64,000 bases of DNA, taken from assembly GCA_019637395.1 (NCBI GenBank), contig JAHBVR010000007.1, positions 271,738 through 335,737 of the forward strand, in the 5' to 3' direction. How positions within the stretch are numbered: position 1 is the first letter of the stretch; each line of letters starts with the position of its first letter. The position numbers and the translations under genes were made by a program. The notes under the pieces were generated by a model, which did not search any database, was not told the origin of the DNA, and was given only the letters and a program-made list of their open reading frames with translations. The DNA comes from Vulcanimicrobiota bacterium (GTDB lineage Bacteria; Vulcanimicrobiota; Xenobia; Xenobiales; JADMJV01). Shown one piece after another: positions 42,149 to 51,313 of the stretch.

Positions 42149-44544
42149 GCAGCCTCCGCCGGCGGCGCGGAGAGCAGGCGAACCTCAAACTCAGTGCCCT
42201 GGCCCAGGTGAGACCGCACTTTGATGGTGCCTCCGTGCTGCTGAATCAACTGAGAAGTGACCGAGAGACCCAGGCCGGTGCCTTTGCCCACATCTTTGGT
42301 GGTGAAGAACGGGTCAAAGATACGCTCGAGCACCTCCGGCGCAATACCGGTTCCCTGGTCACGCACCTTGACCCAAACGCCTTCCTCCCACGACCCCGTG
42401 GAAAGCAAGATTTTTCGGCCCACCGCTCCGGGGGACAACATGGCGTCGCGAGCGTTAAGGATCAGGTTGGTCAAAACTTGCTGCAGTTCATTAGCATTGG
42501 CCAAAATCGCGGGAACCTCCCCCAGTTGCTGGATCACTTCCACATTATCCAGGCGGAGCTGGTGGCCTACCATCTGCAGCGTGTCTTCAATAACCTGGTT
42601 GATACTGGTCTCACGCCAACCGGTGCGAGCGTCGCGTGAATAAAAAAGCAGCTTGGAAACGATTTCCTTCATCTGCCCGACCGCTTTGGTGGCCCGCTGC
42701 AAGCGCTGGACCGCTCGATCCGGCCTGGCCTCCAGGTTCAATTGAGCGGCTTCGATGGCCAGAGCAACGGCTCCCAAAGGGGTATTCAACTCATGCGCCA
42801 CACCGCCGGCTAACTGGCCGACGGCGGCCATCTTGCTCGACTGCATCAATTGAGCCTGAGAATCCCGCAAGGCCGCGTGGGTTTTCTGGAGTTCGGCGAA
42901 AAGCTTGGCGCTTACGATAGCGCCGCCCAACTGATAGCTGAGCACAGCCAGAATATCGCGGTCCTCTCGCGTAAATGGCTTATCCTCGCGTTCCAACACC
43001 AGAGCTCCCTGCGCTCCCTGATCACTCAACAAGGGCACCCCCAGACGATGGGGGTTTTCCAAAAGCAGGGGCAAGCCTTGTTCGGTCACCTTGGCAGCCA
43101 GGGCCTCCAGAGCGTCCCGCTCACCAGTGCCGAAGAAAACGGCCAGGTCGGCCGAACGGCCCAGATAGCCCTGGTGGGAAATGACCGGCTTCAGGATCTC
43201 GGCGGCACGCTCCAGCATCGCCTGCACGTCGCGCAGGCGAATCAGTTGAGCCACGCCGTCGATGACCAGCGCCAATCTTTGCACCAGGGCCTCATTCCGG
43301 GCGGCTGTGGCCGCCTCGCGCTGCAAAGAAGTTTGCAACGTTTGATACCAGGCGGCGGCGTCCAGCGCCAAAACCGAATGGCGCGCCAGCACTTCGAGAA
43401 AATGCAGGTCTTCCTCGCCAAGTTCGCGGAGAAATTCGTTGCCCAGGTAAAATCCGCCGCGGCCCGGCAGAGGTAGGGCCAGCGACCACTGATCCTCAGG
43501 AAAGAGGCGATCCGGTGAGGCATTGCTACCCTTCTCCTGCTTTAACCGCCTGGTCCTGACGGCTTCTTCGACAATCGGCTCGGTGCGCTGCGTCAATTGC
43601 GCCGAGGCGATACGTTCGGCGTGAGGGGTGCCCCAGGAGATGGGCACCAGCTTGCCCTTCTCTTCCCAAAAGAGCACCACGTTGGTTACTTCGAAGCGGG
43701 CTTGCAGCCGCTTCACGATCAATTCACCCACCGCCTGAAAAGCCAGCTGCTGGGGAATGGATTCGAGCATCTCATCCACCAGTTGATAGGTCTGCAAGCG
43801 CACTTCCAGTTCCGCCGCCGTGAGCCGCTGTTTGCGTCCCTCCGCCTGCAGCCCCTGCTCGCGGCGATCCAGCCCTTTTTCCCTTTGGCGCAGACCTCGC
43901 TGTTGCTGGCGGCCCTGCAGTTCGCGCGCCTCGGCATCGACTCCCAACTGCACCGCGGTGGAAGTCCCCGCCAACAACCACAGGACCAAAGCCAGCAAGA
44001 CCGGCACGGCCGCCTGATCAGGGGGTAGAAAGCCCGCCAGGGCGCCCAGGGCGGCGGTAACCAGACCCACCCGAGTCAACCGGACCCGCATTCTAGACCA
44101 CTCCCGGCCGACTTCCTCGCCCAACGCCTCGGTCAAGAAAGATGGCTGCAACCACCAGAACAGCCACCACAGCAGCGGACTCGCCAGGGGCTGCCCAAAA
44201 GCGTGGCCGAGGCCGATGCCCAGAGCGACCGGCTGCAGATCGGCCAGGGCTTCCAAGAGGCTGCCGGCGCCGGCCTGCAAGGTCCGTCCGATGCGCAGCA
44301 ACAAAGCGAGCCCGGCGCCTAAAACGGCCAGCCAGGCCAGCTCGGGAAAGCGAGCCGCCAATCCCAGCCAGAGACCCGCCCCGGTGGCGCAAAATCCGAA
44401 ACGCGGCAGCCTGGCCGCGGCCAGCTCGACCAGGACTCCGCAAGCCAGCCAGAGCAGAGCGAGCTGGTCGGGCTTCAGGCCGGTCGGCGAGCCCAGCAAG
44501 CCCATTCCGACCAGACTGCCCAGCAGCAGGCCGAACCAGGCCAT
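42145..44544 (-). CDS. Membrane sensor histidine kinase with two GAF-like domains
   Basis: The 799-residue kinase has about eight membrane spans (1-200), a charged coiled-coil (205-260), two GAF-like sensor regions (about 262-400 and 430-545), a HisKA domain with phosphorylated H584 in [13 protein letters not shown], and an ATPase domain with N box ([10 protein letters not shown]), G1 (VRDQGTGI), F box (FDPFFTTK) and G2 (GTGLGLSV). It is class I. Its partner is the following SARP regulator (overlap ATGA). Its start overlaps the stop of the GspF-like gene. Confidence 0.93.
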   Translation of the reverse strand: MAWFGLLLGSLVGMGLLGSPTGLKPDQLALLWLACGVLVELAAARLPRFGFCATGAGLWLGLAARFPELAWLAVLGAGLALLLRIGRTLQAGAGSLLEALADLQPVALGIGLGHAFGQPLASPLLWWLFWWLQPSFLTEALGEEVGREWSRMRVRLTRVGLVTAALGALAGFLPPDQAAVPVLLALVLWLLAGTSTAVQLGVDAEARELQGRQQQRGLRQREKGLDRREQGLQAEGRKQRLTAAELEVRLQTYQLVDEMLESIPQQLAFQAVGELIVKRLQARFEVTNVVLFWEEKGKLVPISWGTPHAERIASAQLTQRTEPIVEEAVRTRRLKQEKGSNASPDRLFPEDQWSLALPLPGRGGFYLGNEFLRELGEEDLHFLEVLARHSVLALDAAAWYQTLQTSLQREAATAARNEALVQRLALVIDGVAQLIRLRDVQAMLERAAEILKPVISHQGYLGRSADLAVFFGTGERDALEALAAKVTEQGLPLLLENPHRLGVPLLSDQGAQGALVLEREDKPFTREDRDILAVLSYQLGGAIVSAKLFAELQKTHAALRDSQAQLMQSSKMAAVGQLAGGVAHELNTPLGAVALAIEAAQLNLEARPDRAVQRLQRATKAVGQMKEIVSKLLFYSRDARTGWRETSINQVIEDTLQMVGHQLRLDNVEVIQQLGEVPAILANANELQQVLTNLILNARDAMLSPGAVGRKILLSTGSWEEGVWVKVRDQGTGIAPEVLERIFDPFFTTKDVGKGTGLGLSVTSQLIQQHGGTIKVRSHLGQGTEFEVRLLSAPPAEAA

Positions 44545-45749
44545 CAGATGGTCCCCAGCATTTGATAAATGGGAATGAACAGCGAAATCAGCACAAAACC
44601 TACGAACATGCCCATCATCCCCACCAGCAGCGGCTCCAGCAACTGGGTAAAGGTTTGAATCACCTCGTCGACTTCCAATTCCAACATCTCCGCCGATTTG
44701 CGCAGAACCGTCGGCAGGGCGCTGGTTTCCTCACCCAACTCGATGAATCCGCAGAGCATCGGCGGAGCGAAGGGAATCGCGCGAAAGCAGCGGGCCAGCG
44801 GATGCCCGTCATGCAAATCCTCGCAAGCAATGTCCAGGTAGCGGGCCAGGTAGGGATTTCCGCTGGCGGTAGAGGCCAGTTTCAAGGAGGCGGAAACAGT
44901 CAGGCCGGCCTCTACCCCGGTGGCCAGAGTACGCGCCGTGCGCACAGCCATGATCTTACCGAAAAAATCGCGCGTCGGCTTCCACCTCATCAGAGTTTCG
45001 TAGAGTTGCACCCGGCCGGCCTCGGTGCGCAGGTAGCCGCGCAGCATCAAGCCGACCGTGATCAGCACAGCCAGGCCCAAAACCACCAGCGAAGGTTGTT
45101 GAAAAATTCGTGTCACACCGATCAGCGCCTGAGTAAACCAGGGCAGTCGCATTCCCGGGGGAAAAAGCCCGTTGATGAAACGCGGCAGAATGTGCTGCAC
45201 CATCAGGTAGGCCATGCCCAGTGAAAGAGCGGTGACGATCATAGGATAAGTCAGCGCGCCGCGGACCTTGGCACGCAATTCCATTTCGCGCTCCAGGTAG
45301 TTGGAGACATCCAGAACGTTCTGGTGGAGGCGCCCGGTTTGCTCACCGACCTGGACCAGCCCGATATAAAATTCGTCAAATTCGCCCCGCGATTTACGCA
45401 TGGCATGGGAAAGCGAGCTACCCTGTTGCACCGAAGTAGAGCAGGTCTGATAGGCTCGATAGAGAGAGGGGGGCAGCGGCTGGCGCAACAAAATGTCCAG
45501 GCTGTTGCTGAGGGAAACGCCGCTTCTGAGCAAGATCGCCAACTGGCGACAGCAAAGCGCGTGTTCCTGAGCTGTGGCCGGTCGCAATCGCTCCAGCCAG
45601 GCCGACCAGGGCAGCGGCGGCTTGAGAAAAATCTTCTGCAGTCCCTGTTGCTCCAACTGGCGCAGAGCGTGCTTCGGATCCGTCGCCCAGAGGCGACCGG
45701 CAATGCTGCGCTTGCTGGGACTGAGCCCACGGTAGCCGTAATACGGCAT
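44544..45749 (-). CDS. Type IV pilus/type II secretion inner-membrane platform protein (PilC/GspF)
   Basis: The 401-residue protein has two copies of the T2SSF domain: LAILLRSGVSLSNSLDILLR near residue 85 and LATGVEAGLTVSASLKLAS near residue 275, each followed by membrane spans. It forms the platform that couples the assembly ATPase to pilins. ATG 45749 is chosen because it overlaps the pilin stop and has GGAG 6 bases upstream. The cognate ATPase (PilB/GspE) and secretin are not in this window. Confidence 0.9.
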   Translation of the reverse strand: MPYYGYRGLSPSKRSIAGRLWATDPKHALRQLEQQGLQKIFLKPPLPWSAWLERLRPATAQEHALCCRQLAILLRSGVSLSNSLDILLRQPLPPSLYRAYQTCSTSVQQGSSLSHAMRKSRGEFDEFYIGLVQVGEQTGRLHQNVLDVSNYLEREMELRAKVRGALTYPMIVTALSLGMAYLMVQHILPRFINGLFPPGMRLPWFTQALIGVTRIFQQPSLVVLGLAVLITVGLMLRGYLRTEAGRVQLYETLMRWKPTRDFFGKIMAVRTARTLATGVEAGLTVSASLKLASTASGNPYLARYLDIACEDLHDGHPLARCFRAIPFAPPMLCGFIELGEETSALPTVLRKSAEMLELEVDEVIQTFTQLLEPLLVGMMGMFVGFVLISLFIPIYQMLGTI

Positions 45750-46294
45750 CACAACTCCAGCCGCTGCGAAATATCGATCTTTTGCAGCGCCGGGCGCAGA
45801 CAATCCATGCGTATGCGCAACAGCTTACTGCCGTAGTTCTGGCCCGGTGGTTCCAGTTGTAGAGTGAAGTTGCCAATGCCCTGGGTGGTCAACATCCGCT
45901 CGTTAGGTTGGAGGACATGACTGGCCGGCACCAGCGGATTGAAATCCGGCTTATAGATCATTCTCCTCAGCTCGCTGGCCTGAGTGTTCCAGCCCACCAC
46001 TCGCGGCGAACCGTCCGGCCCGGGCAGGCGCAGAACCAGCGCGGCCGAGTCCGTGCCCGGCTGGTGAGGGGCCAGGTCGGACAGGTCGGGTAGATAAATC
46101 TGTCGAGTTTCTTTCAAGTCGACTTGCAGCTGGTGCAGCAAGGTCAGATTGGCGCGAAACTCCCCGTTTTTGTTCATGCTCTGACTGCGACTGCGGATGC
46201 CCAGCACCGCCAGCTCCCCGCATAGACCCAGCGCCAGCACGAAGAGCCCGCCGCTGATCAGCACTTCCAGAACGGTCATGCCGCGGCGTCTCAA
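45749..46294 (-). CDS. Prepilin-like minor pseudopilin (GspJ/PilW type)
   Basis: This 181-residue protein has a short basic leader (MRRRG) and a class III signal: cleavage after G5 before MTVLEVLISGGLFVLALGLC, with Glu at position +5 as in pilins. The C-terminal domain is beta-rich. It would be processed by prepilin peptidase PilD. Overlap with neighbours on both sides (TGATG and ATGA) shows a single operon. Confidence 0.82.
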   Translation of the reverse strand: MRRRGMTVLEVLISGGLFVLALGLCGELAVLGIRSRSQSMNKNGEFRANLTLLHQLQVDLKETRQIYLPDLSDLAPHQPGTDSAALVLRLPGPDGSPRVVGWNTQASELRRMIYKPDFNPLVPASHVLQPNERMLTTQGIGNFTLQLEPPGQNYGSKLLRIRMDCLRPALQKIDISQRLEL

Positions 46295-46698
46295 GGCAAG
46301 GACCTGGCCTCGGGAAGACTGGCTTCGGGAGGCACTACCAGACGATGCGAGGCCAATTCCCGAAAGGAATTGCGCACTACGCCGCGAGAAACGACGCTGC
46401 CGTCGGAGTTCACCTGGACTTCGAAGAAATGAGTAGAGCTGCTCAGAGGAACAAATTTCGTCACCTTGGCGGCACCGACGTATAATTCATGGGTATGGCG
46501 GCGTTGATATTCCAGCCCGGAAAGGGCCAGATCGTAGGCCTGCTGGCGCCGGTCCTCCTGGGCCGCGAAGCGGTAGTCCACTTCGAGGAAATTGAGAAAG
46601 GTAAGCCCGAGAAGCAGCAGGAGAACCGAAAGGGCCAGCACCGTAAGCAAGGCCATACCGCGACGTTTCGTTACAGGCCAAACAGGTGTACCCCTCAT
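46291..46698 (-). CDS. Minor pilin-like protein (PilX/GspK type)
   Basis: The 135-residue protein has a basic leader ending TKRRG followed by MALLTVLALSVLLLLLGL and then FLEVDYRFAAQEDRRQQAYD, the PilX_N-like pattern of helical N-terminus and conserved Ala/Tyr region. It probably belongs to a pilus tip complex with the next pilin. It is the first gene of the operon that runs to the histidine kinase and response regulator. Confidence 0.75.
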   Translation of the reverse strand: MRGTPVWPVTKRRGMALLTVLALSVLLLLLGLTFLNFLEVDYRFAAQEDRRQQAYDLALSGLEYQRRHTHELYVGAAKVTKFVPLSSSTHFFEVQVNSDGSVVSRGVVRNSFRELASHRLVVPPEASLPEARSLP

Positions 46699-46759
46699 GC
46701 GTCAGACTTGCGTCATTTGGGTTAGTAATTCCTGGTATCTATGTTGTATACTGGGTGGC

Positions 46760-48028
46760 ATGGAGTGGTTACGCAAGACCGTGGCCGTCGGTCAACGGGC
46801 CCCCTTTCCCGAAACAATCGGTCCTTCAGAACAAAACGCCAACGAGTCGCTTTTCAATATTCTGTTGGCTCATTTCGACCTCCACCAGGCTCAGGGCCAC
46901 CGTAGTTGCGCCCGGGAGGTGCTGGAACTGGCCGAGCGCCTGGCGGGCGACCACGTCGACCTGCACTACAAGTGGCTGCGCAAGTGGGCCAAATGGCTTG
47001 AATCGGTGGGGCGGCGCGGCGAGGCCATCGCCCTTCTTCAATCCCACCTGCGCCGTCTCCGCGGCAAACTGCTGAATCCCCATCGCAACGCGGAAATCCG
47101 CATGGAACTCGGCATCATGCTCGATCGCGACGGCCAGAAGCCCGGAGCTCTAAAATATTTCAAGGATGCGGCTTCCCGCTACCGCAAACTCTCCCACACC
47201 TACAATCTGGTGGCGGCTCTCTTCAACAGCGCCTCGGTTTTGCACGATCTGGAAAACTACGCGGAAGCGCTTAAGGTTTGCCGCAAAGCGATCGCGGAGG
47301 GCTCCACCGGCTACAAAGATCTCAGCAGCCATATCGCTTTGCAGATGGCCAACTCCCTGGAAGCCCAGAAACAAACGCTTTCCGCCTGCAATTTCTACCG
47401 CCAGGCCGAAGACTTATATGGGCAGAACGGCAATCGCCGCCAGCAAAGCGATATTCTCTACCGGCTGGGCTGGTTGGCGGTGCGCGAAAAGCGCTACCCG
47501 GAAGGAGCACGCTTCCTGCGCACCGCCCTGGAATTAAAACGAGAGAGCGATTACGCCACCGGACTGGCCTGGTATCACTGGTCGCGAGCTGAAGCCTACC
47601 GGGCCGGCGGCACCTTGAAAAAAGCCGTAAGCCATTATCGCAGCGCCCTTAATCTGGCCCTTAACGCCAATTTGGATATGGTGGCGGCGCGCTGCCGCGT
47701 GGTTCTCTACCAGTTATGCGCCAAGCCGGACCAGCCTTTGCCGGCCTTCAGCAAATACGGGGACGCCAAAGCGGCCGACAGTATCGTGAAACAAGGTCGC
47801 TCCGGACTCTATCTCGATCACGGCTGTGACGGCTATAACTTGAGTGTTTTTCACGAGCCCGGCGATACCCCGCGGGCACTACTGGACCGGCGGGTTTTGT
47901 CTCGATTGGTGCAGGATCTGGAGAAGGTCACCCGGGCCAGTGGCTCCTTGCCCGGCCCCTCTCTGGAAAAGCAGCGAATCGCGCTGACGCGTTGGATGGA
48001 ACGTCAGACCAAAAGCTCCAACGAATAA
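46760..48028 (+). CDS. TPR-repeat protein
   Basis: The 422-residue protein (from ATG 46760) consists of tetratricopeptide-like helical repeats, seen for example in GQKPGALKYFKDAASRYRKL, ENYAEALKVCRKAIAEG, QTLSACNFYRQAEDLYGQ and KRYPEGARFLRTALELKRES. It has no signal peptide and is probably a cytoplasmic scaffold. A TATACT -10-like hexamer lies at 46746-46751. It is divergent from the pilin operon, with about 60 bases between starts. Confidence 0.8.
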   Translation: MEWLRKTVAVGQRAPFPETIGPSEQNANESLFNILLAHFDLHQAQGHRSCAREVLELAERLAGDHVDLHYKWLRKWAKWLESVGRRGEAIALLQSHLRRLRGKLLNPHRNAEIRMELGIMLDRDGQKPGALKYFKDAASRYRKLSHTYNLVAALFNSASVLHDLENYAEALKVCRKAIAEGSTGYKDLSSHIALQMANSLEAQKQTLSACNFYRQAEDLYGQNGNRRQQSDILYRLGWLAVREKRYPEGARFLRTALELKRESDYATGLAWYHWSRAEAYRAGGTLKKAVSHYRSALNLALNANLDMVAARCRVVLYQLCAKPDQPLPAFSKYGDAKAADSIVKQGRSGLYLDHGCDGYNLSVFHEPGDTPRALLDRRVLSRLVQDLEKVTRASGSLPGPSLEKQRIALTRWMERQTKSSNE

Positions 48029-48072
48029 TCTTCAAGAGGAGCGGGGGGCGCGGCAGCGAAACCGTTGAGCCT

Positions 48073-48729
48073 ATGCGTAATCTCTTTTTTGCCGGTCTTT
48101 TCAGTCTCGCTCTTGTTTTCAGCGCCTCCAGCGCACCCGAGAAATTTCCTCTGGTTGCCCACGAACGCGAAGCCGTCGAAGGAATGGTTTGGGATTACGG
48201 CACCATCAATATGGGCACCCAGAGTTTCAATGGTCGCCTGGAGGGATTGGGGGCGCCGGGAGTGGCGGCCATCGGATATGACTTTAAAGGTGGTTGGGAA
48301 GTCTTGGAAGCTCACGTAGGCTACGCCAAAAACGTGTCCAAAAACCGGGTCTGCAAATTCTCCGTTCTGGCCGACCAGCAGACGCTCTACACCAGCGCGG
48401 AAATCCACGGCGGCCAGGAACCCGAGTTCATCCGCGTGCCCATCGAAGGCAAGAAAATCGTGCTGCTGCGCATCGAACCGGTCAGCTACGGGGGCACGCT
48501 GGGTGCCTGCTTTGCCGAGCCGATGCTCAAACGCGGACTCACCAACGAAGAAAAGGCCACTCCCTACCAGGTGGAAATCAATGGCGCCCGCGTTCCCTAC
48601 GATCAGGTGAACGCCCCCACCGCTTTGCCGGTGATGGTGCCGATCAAAGCCGGCGAATCGACCGTCCAGGTCAAAGTCGTCAATGACCCGCAACTGCGCA
48701 AAGTCAAAATTACCACCACCAGTCCCTAA
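48073..48729 (+). CDS. Secreted NPCBM-like domain protein
   Basis: The 218 residues start with a signal peptide (MRNLFFAGLFSLALVFSASSA). The mature part resembles NPCBM/NEW2-type galactose-binding folds: GWEVLEAHVGYAKNVSKNRV, FSVLADQQTLYTSAEIHG and VLLRIEPVSYGGTLGACFAE. Such modules bind carbohydrate or mediate protein contacts outside the cell. The start is chosen at the signal peptide; the frame opens 27 codons earlier but that overlaps the TPR gene. Confidence 0.75.
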   Translation: MRNLFFAGLFSLALVFSASSAPEKFPLVAHEREAVEGMVWDYGTINMGTQSFNGRLEGLGAPGVAAIGYDFKGGWEVLEAHVGYAKNVSKNRVCKFSVLADQQTLYTSAEIHGGQEPEFIRVPIEGKKIVLLRIEPVSYGGTLGACFAEPMLKRGLTNEEKATPYQVEINGARVPYDQVNAPTALPVMVPIKAGESTVQVKVVNDPQLRKVKITTTSP

Positions 48730-48732
48730 CCG

Positions 48733-49611
48733 ATGGAGGTACGCGTCGGGCTCAATGCCCTGATCATCGCCGTCACCCGCGACCAGCCCCGCGTCATGAC
48801 CATTCCCTACACGGAGTTGGCCGCCTTGCCTTTCGGTGATCTGGACTCCGAAGGCGATCGCACCCTGGAGCTGGCCTTGCGCCGCTGGGTGCGCCAGCAA
48901 ACCGGACTTGAACTGGGCTACGTGGAGCAACTCTATTCCTTCGGCGATCGGGCTCGCGACCGGGTGCCCGGAGTGCGCATGATTTCCATCGCCTACCTGG
49001 CTTTGGTCCGAGAAGAAGCGATTCCGCCCAAAGTAGCGGCTTCCTGGCGCAACGTCTATGACTTTCTCCCCTGGGAAGACTGGCGCAAGGGCCCGCCCGA
49101 CGCGCTCAACAAACAGGTGGCCGCCGCCTTGAAAGCCGGCGAAATGCGCCTGCGCAGTCAGATCACTTTCGGCCTGGAAGGCGCCCCCTGGGACGGAAAC
49201 CGCGCCCTGGAGCGCTATGAACTGCTCTACGAACTGGGCCTGGTGCAAGAATCGCAGAGCGGTGCCCCTCCCCAGATCACCGGGCTGGGCGAAGCCATGG
49301 CCCTGGATCATCGTCGCATGCTGGCTACCGCGCTGGCGCGCATTCGCGGCAAACTACGCTACCGCCCGGTGATCTTTGAAATGCTTCCCGAGGAATTCAC
49401 CCTGCTGCAACTGCAGAAGGCCGTGGAAGCTCTGTCCGGGGTGCCCGTCCACAAGCAAAATTTCCGCCGGCTGGTGGAGCAAGGCGGACTGGTGGAAGGA
49501 ACCGGCCAGTTGACCCGCTCCATCGGCCGTCCCGCCGAACTCTTCCACTTCCGTCGCGAAGTTTTACGCGAAAGGCCGGCACCGGGAGTAGGCCTGCCGC
49601 GCCAGGTATAG
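48733..49611 (+). CDS. NrtR-like Nudix-fold transcription regulator
   Basis: The 292 residues consist of a Nudix-like N-terminal domain (LELALRRWVRQQTGLELGYV, EQLYSFGDRARDRVPGVRMISIAY) and a C-terminal winged helix (LARIRGKLRYRPVIFEML, EEFTLLQLQKAVEALSG, KQNFRRLVEQGGLVEG). The Nudix catalytic box lacks its glutamates, as in NrtR regulators that sense ADP-ribose or related NAD metabolites. It is probably a repressor of NAD salvage or sugar genes. No target operon is adjacent. It starts 3 bases after the previous stop. Confidence 0.85.
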   Translation: MEVRVGLNALIIAVTRDQPRVMTIPYTELAALPFGDLDSEGDRTLELALRRWVRQQTGLELGYVEQLYSFGDRARDRVPGVRMISIAYLALVREEAIPPKVAASWRNVYDFLPWEDWRKGPPDALNKQVAAALKAGEMRLRSQITFGLEGAPWDGNRALERYELLYELGLVQESQSGAPPQITGLGEAMALDHRRMLATALARIRGKLRYRPVIFEMLPEEFTLLQLQKAVEALSGVPVHKQNFRRLVEQGGLVEGTGQLTRSIGRPAELFHFRREVLRERPAPGVGLPRQV

Positions 49612-49614
49612 AAA

Positions 49615-49650
49615 AAGCAAAAGAGACCGGTTGGTCCGATCTCTTTGCTT
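49615..49650. terminator. Bidirectional terminator between NrtR-like gene and carD
   Basis: AAGCAAAAGAGA (49615-49626) pairs with TCTCTTTGCTT (49640-49650), with one bulged A. The stem has A-runs on the left and T-runs on the right, so it can end transcription from both convergent genes. Confidence 0.8.
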
Positions 49651-49665
49651 GTCAGGCGATTCTTT

Positions 49666-50163
49666 TCAGGCGGAAACGAGCTGGGACTCGGCGGCCAGGC
49701 CACAGGTCTGGTCGAGCACGCACTCCATGTTTTCCACGTCGCAGTCGGTGACGTAGCTGAGCTCTTGAGCCAGCACTTTGCGGGCTTTCTCGAGCATCGA
49801 CTGATCTTTGTGGCCGAGCTTCTTATTACGGCCGAGGACGCTCAACGATTTGACCACTTCGCAAGTCTGGAAAACGTCGCCGCTCTTCATCTTTTCGAGG
49901 TTCATGTTATAGCGCTTGGTGTAGTTGCTGGGCAGTTCGCAAGAAGCGCCCTTGAGGAATTCGAGAACCTGGGGAACCTGGCTGGCCTCAATCAGGGGAC
50001 GAACCATACAGTTCTTCTGATCCACGTTGGCCATAATCTGCAAACGCTCGAAGGCGAGCACGGCAAAGCGCGTAACGTTTCCGAGGATTTCTTTCTCCTC
50101 GATGGACTCGACGACCCCCAACCCGTGTAGTGAATGAATCACTTTACTACCTACTCGGAACAT
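49666..50163 (-). CDS. carD: CarD/CdnL-family transcription regulator
   Basis: The 165-residue protein has the CarD/TRCF RNA-polymerase-interacting domain (FRVGSKVIHSLHGLGVVESI at the N-terminus) and a helical C-terminal DNA-binding domain (SNYTKRYNMNLEKMKSGDVF, ELSYVTDCDVENMECVLD). Such proteins stabilise open promoter complexes, particularly at rRNA genes. GAGGT lies 5 bases before the ATG. Confidence 0.93.
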   Translation of the reverse strand: MFRVGSKVIHSLHGLGVVESIEEKEILGNVTRFAVLAFERLQIMANVDQKNCMVRPLIEASQVPQVLEFLKGASCELPSNYTKRYNMNLEKMKSGDVFQTCEVVKSLSVLGRNKKLGHKDQSMLEKARKVLAQELSYVTDCDVENMECVLDQTCGLAAESQLVSA

Positions 50164-50210
50164 GAGACCTCTCTTTCTGGGCTCAGCACATAGGCTGTGC
50201 CCCTGCCCCT

Positions 50211-50239
50211 CCTCTAACGGGAGATATGCATCGTTTCAA
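50211..50239 (-). promoter_or_regulatory. Possible carD promoter
   Basis: On the minus strand TTGAAA (50239-50234) is followed after 17 bases by TAGAGG (50216-50211). The -35 is good, the -10 poor. It lies about 50 bases before the carD start. The rest of the gap to lipA (50240-50356) shows only a weak hairpin near 50310-50330. Confidence 0.3.
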
Positions 50240-50356
50240 TTGCGGTGTGTTGTTATTTGAGGATTGTCTACTTCCCCAAGACCACCATACAGCGGCGCTA
50301 CCGGCCCAAAGGTTAACAGCCTGTTACCGTACCACAGGACATGGCCAAGTAGTTCT

Positions 50357-51313
50357 TTAATCGGCCCGGTGGCGCTTGGCGTGATAGGACGAACGCACCA
50401 GTGGTCCGGATTCCACAAAGCGAAATCCCAAGTTGAGTGCAAAATCCCTCAGTTGAGAGAACTCTTCCGGGGACCAATATCGTTCCACCGGCAGGTGCTT
50501 CATGGTCGGCCGCATGTACTGCCCGACGGTCAAAACGTCGGTTTGCTGGGCGCGGATGTCCGCAATCGTTTTTTCAACTTCTTCCGAACTTTCCCCCAAA
50601 CCGACCATGATGCCCGACTTGGTCAGCATCCCGGGGAAATTCTGCAGCCGCCATTGGTGGGCGCGGCGCAGCAATTCCAACGTTTGCCGGTAGTCGGCCC
50701 GGTTGCGCACCCGCTTGTAAAGGCGCGGAACGGTCTCGGTGTTGTGATTGAGCACGTCGGGACGGGCGTTCAGAACCAGCTGGAAGGCTTCCCAGTTGCC
50801 CTGGAAGTCCGGAATCAGTACTTCAATCTTGGTATTGGGGTTGAGCTTGCGCACGGCTTCGATGGTGTCGGCGATGTGCCGCGCTCCGCCGTCGGGCAGA
50901 TCGTCGCGATCCACCGAGGTGATGACGGCATGCTCCAGGCCCATTTGCTGGACCGCTTCGGCCACGTGCCGGGGCTCCTCGGCGTCGAGGGCCTCGGGCC
51001 GGCCCGTTTTGACATTGCAAAATCCGCAGGCGCGCGTGCAGGTGTCGCCCATAACCATAAAAGTGGCCGTACCGTCGCTCCAACACTCATAGATATTGGG
51101 ACAACGGGCCTCCTCGCAAACGGTGTGCAGCTTGAGGTTGCCCATCATGCTCTTGATCTTGCCGAAGCTATCGCTGGTCTGCAGACGAATGCGCAGCCAG
51201 TCGGGGCGCCCGGGCTGATCTTTCCAATGGGGGTCGCGCGGTTTGGCCAGGTCGTTGGCGTCTACGCCGATGATGCGCAGAGGAATATAAGCTTTTTCGG
51301 GTGGCGACGTCAT
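50357..51313 (-). CDS. lipA: Lipoyl synthase
   Basis: This radical SAM enzyme inserts two sulfurs into protein-bound octanoate. The 318 residues have the auxiliary cluster motif CEEARCPNIYEC, the radical SAM motif CTRACGFCNV, and the C-terminal arginine-serine motif (VRSSYHA). Start ATG 51313 overlaps the lipB stop (ATGA); the 13 residues upstream in the same frame belong to lipB territory. It forms an operon with lipB and the E2 acyltransferase it modifies. Confidence 0.97.
   Translation of the reverse strand: MTSPPEKAYIPLRIIGVDANDLAKPRDPHWKDQPGRPDWLRIRLQTSDSFGKIKSMMGNLKLHTVCEEARCPNIYECWSDGTATFMVMGDTCTRACGFCNVKTGRPEALDAEEPRHVAEAVQQMGLEHAVITSVDRDDLPDGGARHIADTIEAVRKLNPNTKIEVLIPDFQGNWEAFQLVLNARPDVLNHNTETVPRLYKRVRNRADYRQTLELLRRAHQWRLQNFPGMLTKSGIMVGLGESSEEVEKTIADIRAQQTDVLTVGQYMRPTMKHLPVERYWSPEEFSQLRDFALNLGFRFVESGPLVRSSYHAKRHRAD

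Noticed and set aside
48004..49311. Minus-strand open frame of 435 codons over the NPCBM and NrtR genes
   Set aside because: It crosses two real plus-strand genes and their junction; low complexity Gly/His/Asp composition.
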